Positions 37,141-44,085 of a DNA stretch of 64,000 nucleotides are shown one piece after another. The DNA lies in NCBI GenBank assembly GCA_017937025.1, contig JAGBEJ010000013.1, positions 1 through 64,000 on the forward strand, read 5' to 3'. The translations under genes and the position numbers were made by a program. Every line of letters starts with the position of its first letter. Position 1 is the stretch's first letter. Under the pieces are notes generated by a model. The model saw only the letters and a list, made by a program, of their open reading frames with translations, ran no database searches and had not been told where the DNA came from. The DNA is from Paludibacteraceae bacterium. GTDB lineage: Bacteria; Bacteroidota; Bacteroidia; Bacteroidales; Paludibacteraceae.

Positions 37141-37163
37141 GGTCGCTGAGCGTAGCCGAAGCG
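37141..37163. repeat. Dispersed GGTCGCTGAGCG repeat, copy 2
   Basis: The bases ggtcgctgagcgtagccgaa match copy 1 at 36869 with two differences. Confidence 0.5.
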
Positions 37164-37260
37164 CATCAAGTCCTAACTGCCATTTTGTATTTGTTACTTT
37201 TGAAAACTGCGATTTTTATGTTTTACAAAACATTTGGTATGAATTAAGATAAAGAAAGCC

Positions 37261-37268
37261 TATATTTG
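37261..37268 (+). promoter_or_regulatory. Possible -7 element for the 6S-like RNA
   Basis: TATATTTG lies about 65 bases before the base of the predicted RNA structure. The nearest upstream TTTG is 24 bases away, slightly too far. It could start a precursor that is trimmed. Confidence 0.4.
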
Positions 37269-37333
37269 TGTATATAACATCTTCAAAATAACAAGCCTAT
37301 GGCATAAAACAAGAGTAGAAAAGACATATAGAT

Positions 37334-37504
37334 AAAAAGCGTTATAGCTAAATCTTGAGTTCTGGAACTTCGACACTTTCACAACGCATCAAGATAAGCG
37401 AAAGGCGCTCACGTTAAGGCGTGGGCTTTTGTTCGTATTATTTGGTGCGTAAGGTAGTCGAAGACCTCAGAACCCGGATAATCGGCAAAGGTTCCACGCT
37501 TTTT
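37334..37504 (+). ncRNA. ssrS: Candidate 6S-like regulatory RNA
   Basis: The segment folds by eye as one long rod: a closing stem 37334-37342 with 37496-37504 (9 bp, perfect), then 37359-37364 with 37468-37473, 37368-37374 with 37457-37463, 37384-37392 with 37442-37450 (one G-U) and an apical hairpin 37407-37413 with 37420-37426. The internal loops in the lower half could form the promoter-like bubble with which 6S RNA holds RNA polymerase. The size (about 170-190 nt), the single-rod shape and the T-rich 3' end fit 6S RNA. No coding frame exists here. It could instead be a structured leader of the lipoprotein gene 88 bases downstream. The family call is inference; the pairing is seen. Confidence 0.65.
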
Positions 37505-37592
37505 CTTTGTCTGCAAATCAAGCTAAGAATGGAACCAAAGGAGATTTCTGAAAATCCTGTGATAGAGTAGGAAAAATAAAACAAGATTTATT

Positions 37593-38231
37593 ATGAATAA
37601 AAACATCTTTAAATTGTCTGTTTTGTTAATGACGGCAGTAATATTTGGTATTACATCATGCTCAGACGACGACAATAAGGAACCAAGTGTTGTCGGTTTC
37701 TGGGAATTGGTAAAGGGTAATAATGTGTCTTCTGACGACGTGATTTATTGGGAAATAAAAGAGTCAGGAGAGTTGATACAGTATCTTTATAATGAAGGAT
37801 TTTTTGTCGATGAACATCATTCCACTTTTGATTATAATGGTAAAGCTTTTGTTATGCACGAAGATGACGAGGACGCAACGTATAGTGTTATAAGTCTTAC
37901 TTTTAATGACTTGGTGCTGGCTGCGTATTCTGATAAGTATGAGTTCAAAAGAATCGATGGTTTGCCATCGCCGAAGAGCATTACTTCTGCTGATTTTGTA
38001 GGTCATAAATTTATTGGCGAAGATTCGTATGGGAAATATGAATTTACATTTCTTACCGATTCTCGTTTAAGATTAAAAATACCTACTATTAATCAATATA
38101 TAGATGGTACTTATAGATTAGATAGTGATAAAATCACATTCTACGTTGACAATTCCTCCGAAGCTTTTGTTCTTCAGATTTTGACGCATAAGAAGCTTTC
38201 TTTGAACGGCATCGAATTAGTGCGTGAATAA
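37593..38231 (+). CDS. Lipocalin-like lipoprotein, unknown function
   Basis: The 212-residue product has a lipoprotein signal peptide with lipobox ITSC (Cys about residue 23) followed by acidic SDDDNKE. The start of the mature part, VVGFWELVKGN, and the later DGTYRLDSDKITFYV suggest a lipocalin-like beta barrel, as in many small Bacteroidetes lipoproteins. No catalytic motif is visible. It is AT-rich compared with fba upstream. It opens a patch of four small envelope genes on the plus strand. Confidence 0.75.
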   Translation: MNKNIFKLSVLLMTAVIFGITSCSDDDNKEPSVVGFWELVKGNNVSSDDVIYWEIKESGELIQYLYNEGFFVDEHHSTFDYNGKAFVMHEDDEDATYSVISLTFNDLVLAAYSDKYEFKRIDGLPSPKSITSADFVGHKFIGEDSYGKYEFTFLTDSRLRLKIPTINQYIDGTYRLDSDKITFYVDNSSEAFVLQILTHKKLSLNGIELVRE

Positions 38232-38239
38232 TTAAATTG

Positions 38240-38332
38240 CCATTAAATGGAGAAGCCATGGTTGCCCAGCAAGTGGAATTGTTACCCCCAGACTCGTGGT
38301 AAGATTACCATTAAATGGGGAACCGTGGTTAT
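38240..38332. repeat. Short imperfect direct repeats between lipoproteins
   Basis: The motif ccattaaatgg followed by a ccatggtt/ccgtggtt block occurs at 38240-38263 and 38308-38330, about 68 bases apart, with short dyads (tggtaa-ga-ttacca) between. No function is apparent. Confidence 0.4.
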
Positions 38333-38363
38333 CACTTGTTGTAAAATCTCAAAAAAATACTGT

Positions 38364-39275
38364 ATGAAACGAATTCTGTATATTTTCTTTTTGTTGCTTT
38401 TTTCGATTTGTCTATCAGGTTGTTTTTTACTGATACCAACATCTACCACAGCAGCTAATAATACTCCTGTTGCAACTCAGACAAAGAACAATCAAACAAT
38501 TTCTCAGCTTTTGGTACGCCGTTGGTATTTTATACAGGAATATGATATGAGAAAAACACAGAGAGAAAGCTTGGTCACGAATACAACTGGGACTCATTGG
38601 GTTCAATTCTATTCAAACGGGACTTGCCGTGCCTCTGGTTTTTGGGGGATGAATGGAACACAGTTGTTACGATGGGAGGTTTTTGACCATCGTCTTAGAA
38701 TCTATGGTAATAATCTTAGGTATGGAGAAATGTCAGGTTCACAAGTGGAGTATGATATATGCATGATCTCATCGTCTCAGTTGATTTTTAAACGATGGAA
38801 TGGTCGTACTCAAGATGGGTGGGACATTATACATTTCACAAAGTTGGCATCTTCCAAAAATGTATCACCAGCTTCATTCCTTGCACCGGAAGTTTCGCAA
38901 CCAAGGTATTCTAAGCCGGTTTCACAACTTTTGGCGAGGCGCTGGAGTCTTGTAGAAGCGTATAATGTAAGAAACTCACAAAAACAAGATGTTTTCACAA
39001 ACGCATCAAAGACACATTGGATTCAGTTCTATCCTAATGGAACTTGTTATGAGTATGGTTTCCTTGGCACAAATGGAAGACAGTTGTTACGATGGGATGT
39101 TTTTGACCATCGTCTTAGAATCTATGGTAATAATCTCAATTATGGGGAGTTGTCAGGTTCGCGAGTTGAATACGATGTGCAGATGATTTCAGAGTCTCGG
39201 CTAATTTTGAAACGATGGAATGGTCGCACTCCAGATGGTAGGGATATTATACGATACATAAAATTCACAAAATGA
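38364..39275 (+). CDS. Lipoprotein of two tandem 140-residue units
   Basis: I choose the ATG at 38364 because it begins a clear lipoprotein signal (lipobox LSGC, Cys about residue 19); a longer frame to 38247 would add a stretch lacking signal features. The mature protein is two repeats (about 44-160 and 184-303), each beginning SQLL-RRW and containing THW-QFY-NGTC, LLRW-VFDHRLRIYGNN and KRWNGRT-DG-DII. The repeats resemble lipocalin-like domains. The DNA repeats every 420 bases and is almost identical over about 57 bases, so the duplication is recent or kept alike by conversion. Function unknown. Confidence 0.8.
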   Translation: MKRILYIFFLLLFSICLSGCFLLIPTSTTAANNTPVATQTKNNQTISQLLVRRWYFIQEYDMRKTQRESLVTNTTGTHWVQFYSNGTCRASGFWGMNGTQLLRWEVFDHRLRIYGNNLRYGEMSGSQVEYDICMISSSQLIFKRWNGRTQDGWDIIHFTKLASSKNVSPASFLAPEVSQPRYSKPVSQLLARRWSLVEAYNVRNSQKQDVFTNASKTHWIQFYPNGTCYEYGFLGTNGRQLLRWDVFDHRLRIYGNNLNYGELSGSRVEYDVQMISESRLILKRWNGRTPDGRDIIRYIKFTK

Positions 39276-39328
39276 TTTGTGGCGGTTGTTCATTTGGAAC
39301 ATATTATTAATCACGAAAAGACAAGATT

Positions 39329-39811
39329 ATGAAAAGAATAATAGCCACTTTGATAGTACTTATGATCGGTCTAAGTGTTATGGCGAGAGGTAGTAATTTA
39401 ATTGGCGGCTCAGTTGGAATCGTTCATCCATACAAAATGGCTGTCACAATAGCGCCGCATGTATTACGTGAGTTTGATAATAGGTGGGCGGTTGGAATAG
39501 GAGCAGGATTCGGTTTTGTTTGTGGTGGAGATGAGGAGAAGTTTGCTGTGATAGAGCCGTATGGCAGATTTGATATTTGGAATAACGGCTTTGTTTTTTT
39601 TGATGTAAAAGCAAAGGCGTGTTTTGGTTTTAATGAAAAACCGTTAGTTAGTCAGATTGGTTTCTGCCCGAGCTTGAGATTCTGCTTGGGGAACAGGTGG
39701 GAAATTAGTGCTGATGTTGGATTGTTGGGAGCAGCCAGCACTATCCGAAAGGAATGGGCTTTTAAGCTAACAGGTGGCGACTTAAATCTATTGTTAGCAT
39801 ATAGGTTGTAA
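39329..39811 (+). CDS. Small outer-membrane beta-barrel-like protein
   Basis: The 160-residue product has a signal peptide (cleavage near MARG, about residue 20). The rest is a run of alternating, aromatic-ended strands (GGSVGIVHP, WAVGIGAGFGFVCGG, GFVFFDVKAKACFGF, LNLLLAYRL), with a C-terminal aromatic/Leu end as in porin-like barrels. It is short for a barrel, about six to eight strands. No specific family is recognised. It lies between two lipoproteins and could be a partner, but nothing shows it. Confidence 0.65.
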   Translation: MKRIIATLIVLMIGLSVMARGSNLIGGSVGIVHPYKMAVTIAPHVLREFDNRWAVGIGAGFGFVCGGDEEKFAVIEPYGRFDIWNNGFVFFDVKAKACFGFNEKPLVSQIGFCPSLRFCLGNRWEISADVGLLGAASTIRKEWAFKLTGGDLNLLLAYRL

Positions 39812-39889
39812 GAATACGTTTCAAAGAAAGGATTTGCCTTGTTTCTTATGTTATGCAACATATTGCTTATTAATGTTATAAAGGATTTA

Positions 39890-39897
39890 TATTTTTG
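39890..39897 (+). promoter_or_regulatory. Possible -7 element
   Basis: TATTTTTG lies 40 bases before the lipoprotein start at 39938. The nearest upstream TTG is 24 bases away, longer than usual. Confidence 0.4.
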
Positions 39898-39937
39898 TAA
39901 AAATGCACTTATTTATAAACCAGCAAACTCTACTATT

Positions 39938-40396
39938 ATGAAAAAACTCTTTTATTTATTTTTGGTTTTGGGAGCATGTGGCTTTCTTTTCGTCTCATGC
40001 AACAGCAAATCTTATGAAGGCTTCGATTTCGACGAATACAGGAGCCAGCTGACATATAGCGTCAGCACAAGCGGTAATGCAGTGACTTTTACGGGCGAAA
40101 ACAAGGTGAAAATCTTTGAGGAGGAGTATGTCTTTAAAGATGGTGTGCTCAGCGTAATTAACGTTGCACGTGTGATAGAGTGCGGAACGTCCGACAACGC
40201 TGTGTTGATTGGTGTTGGCGTCAGCGAGGACCCTGAATTGTCGAAAGACAAAGGCTACAATGTCACGGTGACTTGGAGCGGCTCCAAGGTTTATGTCAAT
40301 GGGACGAAGGATATAACTGCGGATGTGGCGTCGCTGACGCAGGAGCAGCTCGTCGCCTATCTGACCAAGAAGGCTGAGGTGGCGAACTCGAAATAA
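39938..40396 (+). CDS. Small lipoprotein, unknown function
   Basis: I choose the ATG at 39938 (152 residues), which starts a lipoprotein signal peptide (lipobox FVSC, Cys about residue 19); the longer frame begins upstream of the likely promoter. The mature part is acidic to neutral, with beta-strand-like segments (LTYSVSTSGNAVTF, YNVTVTWSGSKVYVNG) suggesting a small beta sandwich. The C-terminus is helical (LTQEQLVAYLTKKAEVAN). No family is recognised. It ends in a terminator shared with ychF. Confidence 0.7.
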   Translation: MKKLFYLFLVLGACGFLFVSCNSKSYEGFDFDEYRSQLTYSVSTSGNAVTFTGENKVKIFEEEYVFKDGVLSVINVARVIECGTSDNAVLIGVGVSEDPELSKDKGYNVTVTWSGSKVYVNGTKDITADVASLTQEQLVAYLTKKAEVANSK

Positions 40397-40411
40397 GGAG
40401 CGTGAAACAAC

Positions 40412-40446
40412 AAAAAATCCTGCCCATAAGTGAGCAGGATTTTTTA
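40412..40446. terminator. Bidirectional terminator between lipoprotein and ychF
   Basis: The stem aaaaaatcctgc with gcaggatttttt has A-runs and T-runs on both sides, so it works for both converging genes. Confidence 0.88.
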
Positions 40447-40464
40447 TGTCTGATTGAGAATGAT

Positions 40465-41562
40465 TTACACATTGAAGCGGAACAGCATTGTGTCGCCGTC
40501 CTGCACCTCGTACTCCTTGCCTTCGATTGACATCTTGCCAGCCTCCTTGCAAGCCACCTCCGAGCCGTACTTTATGTAGTCCTCGTACTTGATGACTTCG
40601 GCGCGGATGAATCCCTTCTCGAAGTCGGTGTGGATGACGCCGGCGCACTGTGGAGCCTTCCAGCCCTTGTGGAATGTCCACGCTCTCACTTCCTTAGGTC
40701 CGGCAGTGAAGTATGTTCTCAAATCCAGGAGCTTGTAGGCAGCCTTGATCAGGCGGCTCACTCCCGATTCCTGAAGTCCTATCTCGTTGAGGAATTCCTG
40801 GCGTTCCTCGTATGTGTCGAGCTCGGCGATGTCGGCTTCTGTGGCAGCGGCTACGATGAGTATCTCTGCGTTCTCGTCCTTCACGGCTTCTCTCACGGCG
40901 TCAACGTAGTGGTTACCGTTGACAGCCGAAGTCTCGTCCACGTTGCAGATGTACAGCACTGGCTTGGTGGTCAGCAGTCCGAGTTCCTTGACGAGCTTCG
41001 CCTGGTCCTTGTCGTACTCGACGGTACGTGCCGACTTGCCTTCGAGCAGCGCCGCCTTGAACTTGAGCAGCAGGTCGCAAAGCACTTTCGCGTCCTTGTC
41101 TCCTGCGTTGGCTTGCTTCTGCACTTTCACCAAGCGTGCGTCAACAGTCTCAAGGTCTTTGAGCTGCAGCTCGGTGTCGATTATCTCCTTGTCGCGGACA
41201 GGGTCGATAGTGCCGTCCACGTGTGTTATGTTGTCGTTGTCGAAGCAGCGCAGAACGTGCAGTATGGCGTCGGTCTCGCGGATGTTGGCGAGGAACTTGT
41301 TGCCGAGTCCTTCGCCCTTCGACGCGCCTTTCACGAGTCCGGCTATGTCCACGATTTCTACAGTCGTAGGGACAATGTTCTCTGGTTTTACGAGTTCTGC
41401 GAGTTTATTCAGTCTTTCGTCGGGCACGGTTATTACTCCGACGTTAGGCTCTATTGTGCAGAATGGGAAATTCGCTGCCTGCGCTTTTGCGTTAGAAAGG
41501 CAGTTGAAAAGAGTGGACTTGCCCACGTTAGGCAGTCCTACTATACCGCATTGAAGTGACAT
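40465..41562 (-). CDS. ychF: Ribosome-binding GTPase/ATPase YchF (Obg family)
   Basis: YchF/OLA1 proteins bind ribosomes and prefer ATP over GTP. The 365-residue protein has G1 GLPNVGKST (8-16), G3 DIAGLVKGASKGEGLG, and NVDE at the G4 position in place of NKxD, which explains the ATP preference. The coiled-coil region (about 120-200) and C-terminal TGS domain (FTAGPKEVRAWTFHKGW) are present. Its promoter lies inside the 3' end of the DUF4294 gene. Confidence 0.97.
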   Translation of the reverse strand: MSLQCGIVGLPNVGKSTLFNCLSNAKAQAANFPFCTIEPNVGVITVPDERLNKLAELVKPENIVPTTVEIVDIAGLVKGASKGEGLGNKFLANIRETDAILHVLRCFDNDNITHVDGTIDPVRDKEIIDTELQLKDLETVDARLVKVQKQANAGDKDAKVLCDLLLKFKAALLEGKSARTVEYDKDQAKLVKELGLLTTKPVLYICNVDETSAVNGNHYVDAVREAVKDENAEILIVAAATEADIAELDTYEERQEFLNEIGLQESGVSRLIKAAYKLLDLRTYFTAGPKEVRAWTFHKGWKAPQCAGVIHTDFEKGFIRAEVIKYEDYIKYGSEVACKEAGKMSIEGKEYEVQDGDTMLFRFNV

Positions 41563-41591
41563 TTTGTTTTGTTATCTGAAAAATTTGAATG

Positions 41592-41623
41592 CAAAGGTAT
41601 GCAATAAAAGGACAAATCACAAT
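41592..41623 (-). promoter_or_regulatory. Promoter of ychF
   Basis: On the minus strand TTG (41622-41620), a 20-base spacer and TACCTTTG (41599-41592) fit the pattern. The upstream element overlaps the final codons of the DUF4294 gene. Confidence 0.6.
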
Positions 41624-42222
41624 TGGCCGGCTTCAACTAATGTGATGATTCGCTCTATGATTTTGTCCTTGTCCTTGCCGTCGTATTCCTCTTTGAGGTT
41701 GGCGTTGAAGAGTTTCGCCACTCCCTGCCAGAAGTATGCGGCGAGGTCTCCGCGGTAGAGTCTGATAAGCTCGAACGACGTTATGTTCGTCTCTCTGTCT
41801 ATCAGCTTTATGAGTATCTTGCCTTGTGAGTATGTCATGTGGCGGACGATAGGCTCGTATTTTCTCTTGACTTCCTTCTCCAGCGACTTCAGGTAGATTT
41901 CCTTCTGCTTCTCGTCCATGCCTTCCATGTCCTCGTTGGCTTTGTTCAGCACTTTGCTGACGATGCGCGCGTAAGGCAGGCACTTCTTCACGTTTCTCAC
42001 GGTCTTCCAGTAGAATTTCTCTGCTTTCTTGTTTTTGAATCGCATCGGAGGGTAGCAGTAAACAGGCGGGAGCATCGGCGCTATGTAAAGCGTGTCGCCG
42101 CTGCGTTCCACTTGCACCTGGTAGGATACGAACAGTCCGGCTTGCGCTTTCGTCTCGGCAGCGAATGCCGTGGCGATGATTATGATGCCGATTATTATTT
42201 TATTGCAGAAAAATTCCTTCAT
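41617..42222 (-). CDS. DUF4294 protein, Bacteroidetes-specific
   Basis: The 201-residue product has an N-terminal signal peptide (about 1-27, ending ETKAQA), so it should be periplasmic or outer-membrane associated. The rest matches DUF4294: DTLYIAPMLPPVYCYPPMRFKNKK, a Lys/Glu-rich helical middle, and LIKLIDRETNITSFELIRLYRG near the C-terminus. The family is restricted to Bacteroidetes and has no known function. It starts 4 bases after the U32 gene. Confidence 0.85.
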   Translation of the reverse strand: MKEFFCNKIIIGIIIIATAFAAETKAQAGLFVSYQVQVERSGDTLYIAPMLPPVYCYPPMRFKNKKAEKFYWKTVRNVKKCLPYARIVSKVLNKANEDMEGMDEKQKEIYLKSLEKEVKRKYEPIVRHMTYSQGKILIKLIDRETNITSFELIRLYRGDLAAYFWQGVAKLFNANLKEEYDGKDKDKIIERIITLVEAGQL

Positions 42223-42226
42223 AGGA

Positions 42227-43516
42227 TTATTCTTTAGTGCGGACCCATTTGTACAGTTTGTCGTTACGTCTGAGTCTTTCTGTTGTCGCTATTGATATGT
42301 AGTCGCCTTTGTGGGCTTTTTCTATCTGTTCGCCTTCGCCTTTTCTTAGGTCGTCGATTGTTGCTTCGTATGCTCCTGTTGTCGGTCCGGTGACGAGTAT
42401 CTCATCGCCTGTGGATAATTCGCTTGCCTCTATAAGGAACTCCGCTACTCCAAGTTTCGTGAAGAAGTTCGTGCATTTGCCTACATAGACTTTCTTCACT
42501 GTGGCTTGCGAGCCGTATTTGTTAGTCCATTCGCCGAGCCTCTGTCCTAAGTAGTATCCGTTCCAGAATCCTCTGTTGAATACTCGTGCGAGCCTCTCGT
42601 CCCATTTCTCAATCTTTCCGTCTATCGCCTTGGCTTTCTCCTCGTCTGTGTCGATTCCCTCAAACTCTCCGTTCAGGTATGCGTTTATCGCCTCGTTGTA
42701 GCATGAGACCACCGTTTTTACATACTCTGCGCCACGTGCTCTGCCCTCTATCTTGAAGACTCTCACTCCGGAGTCAAGCATCTTGTTTATGAAGTGTATT
42801 GTCTTCAAATCCTTAGGCGACATTATGCATTCGTTGTCAACTTCCAGTTCTATCTCGCCTTCCTTGTCCTTCACGATGTACTGCCGTCTGCACACTTGCA
42901 TGCACTCGCCTCTGTTGGCTGAGCGGCTGTGCTCGTGGAGCGACAGGTAGCATTTGCCTGAAACCGCCATGCAGAGAGCGCCGTGGCAAAACATCTCCAG
43001 TCTGATTAAGTTTCCTCCAGGACCGGTTATGTTCTGTCGGATTATCTCTTCGTGGATGTGTTTCACCTGGTCCATATTCAACTCTCGTGCCAAAACAGAA
43101 ACGTCGGCGAACTGCGAGTAGAATTTCAGGGCGTCAATGTTAGATATGTTCAGCTGTGTGGAGAGGTGCACCTCTACGCCGATTGTTCGTGCGTACATCA
43201 TCACAGCCACGTCCGAAGCGATTATCGCGCTCACACCGGCATCCTTGGCTGTGTCCACAATCTGGTGCATCAGTTCGATGTCCTTGTCGTAGATCACCGT
43301 GTTCACAGTGAGGTATGTCTTTATGCCGTGTTCCTTGCATTGTCTGACGATTTCGCGCAGGTCGTCGGTCGTGAAGTTGTTGGACGAGTGGGCCCTCATG
43401 TTCAGGTTCTCGATGCCGAAGTAAACCGAGTCGGCGCCGTTCTTTATGGCAGCTGCGAGGCTCTCGTATGAGCCTACAGGGGCCATTATCTCAATATCTT
43501 CTCTTTTCAGTTCCAT
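42227..43516 (-). CDS. U32 family peptidase-like (RlhA/TrhP type) protein
   Basis: U32 proteins were named collagenase-like, but the characterised bacterial members (RlhA, TrhP) hydroxylate 23S rRNA or tRNA and bind Fe-S. I choose the ATG at 43516 (MELKREDIEIMAPVGS, 429 residues). The N-terminal TIM-barrel region contains GADSVYFGIENLNMR. The cysteine set C167, C172, C179, C195 and C199 (EMFCHGALCMAVSGKC, GECMQVC) is the likely cluster site. The C-terminal part is a beta barrel (about 330-429). By sequence alone an RNA-modifying role is more likely than proteolysis (inference). Confidence 0.87.
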   Translation of the reverse strand: MELKREDIEIMAPVGSYESLAAAIKNGADSVYFGIENLNMRAHSSNNFTTDDLREIVRQCKEHGIKTYLTVNTVIYDKDIELMHQIVDTAKDAGVSAIIASDVAVMMYARTIGVEVHLSTQLNISNIDALKFYSQFADVSVLARELNMDQVKHIHEEIIRQNITGPGGNLIRLEMFCHGALCMAVSGKCYLSLHEHSRSANRGECMQVCRRQYIVKDKEGEIELEVDNECIMSPKDLKTIHFINKMLDSGVRVFKIEGRARGAEYVKTVVSCYNEAINAYLNGEFEGIDTDEEKAKAIDGKIEKWDERLARVFNRGFWNGYYLGQRLGEWTNKYGSQATVKKVYVGKCTNFFTKLGVAEFLIEASELSTGDEILVTGPTTGAYEATIDDLRKGEGEQIEKAHKGDYISIATTERLRRNDKLYKWVRTKE

Positions 43517-43560
43517 AATGCTTCTGTTGTGTATGCCCGATGGCAATAATGTTCAATTTG

Positions 43561-43568
43561 CAAATATA
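43561..43568 (-). promoter_or_regulatory. Possible -7 element of U32-DUF4294
   Basis: The minus strand reads TATATTTG 45 bases before the U32 start. The nearest upstream TTG is only 15 bases away, so the full promoter is unsure. Confidence 0.4.
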
Positions 43569-43660
43569 GTGAAGAAAACAAGTCAACTGCGAGCTGCGAC
43601 GCAATAACTTGTGAAAACACTTATTAATGATTGTCATCGCCTGTGCATTGAAAAAACAAT

Positions 43661-43668
43661 TATATTTG
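43661..43668 (+). promoter_or_regulatory. Likely -7 element of rsfS-ftsH operon
   Basis: TATATTTG lies 30 bases before the TTG start of rsfS. No well-spaced TTG is seen upstream. Confidence 0.45.
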
Positions 43669-43697
43669 CAGATTATAGACATAATACGTATTGAAAA

Positions 43698-44054
43698 TTG
43701 GGAAACAGCAAATTACTTAACGCGATAATCGAGAGCATACAGGATGTTAAAGGGCACAATATCGTCACTGTTGACATGACAGGGCTGGACGAGCGTGTCT
43801 GCGACTATTTCGTGATATGCGAGGGCAACACAAACACACAGGTGGATGCCATAACGGATTCGGTAGATGAGAAAGTGAAGAAGTCGGTAGGCGAGGATCC
43901 GTTCGCCATACAGGGAAGAGAGAACGACGAGTGGGTCGCTCTGGATTATGGCGACATCATGGTGCATATATTCCAGCCAGAGGCTCGTGCGTTTTATGAT
44001 CTTGAGCATCTTTGGGCAGATGCCGAAATCAATGAGATAGCCGACGATTATTGA
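43698..44054 (+). CDS. rsfS: Ribosomal silencing factor RsfS
   Basis: RsfS binds ribosomal protein uL14 and blocks subunit joining under starvation. The 118-residue protein has the family blocks VDMTGLDERVCDYFVICEGNTNTQVDAI, WVALDYGDIMVHIF and FYDLEHLWADA. The start must be the TTG at 43698, since an in-frame TGA lies 2 codons before it and no ATG follows near the N-terminal conserved region. It leads the ftsH-cdsA-psd-pssA run. Confidence 0.93.
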   Translation: MGNSKLLNAIIESIQDVKGHNIVTVDMTGLDERVCDYFVICEGNTNTQVDAITDSVDEKVKKSVGEDPFAIQGRENDEWVALDYGDIMVHIFQPEARAFYDLEHLWADAEINEIADDY

Positions 44055-44085
44055 TAATAAAGCTGATTTTGGGAGGGACAAAGAG

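Larger units (their letters stand above)
36893..37260. other. Intergenic region, no gene, repeat-rich
   Basis: No coding frame or conserved gene remnant is visible. The stretch holds a perfect 30-bp palindrome, a partial gcccctac repeat beside it and the second GGTCGCTGAGCG repeat; the rest is AT-rich and featureless. Confidence 0.6.

Noticed and set aside
37407..37434. The hairpin with four T as a stand-alone terminator
   Set aside because: It fits better as the apical hairpin of a larger rod, since helices on both sides of it pair with each other; termination there is still possible.
38247..38363. An N-terminal extension of the tandem-unit lipoprotein
   Set aside because: The 39 extra residues have no signal features and cover short repeats; the downstream ATG gives a proper lipoprotein signal.
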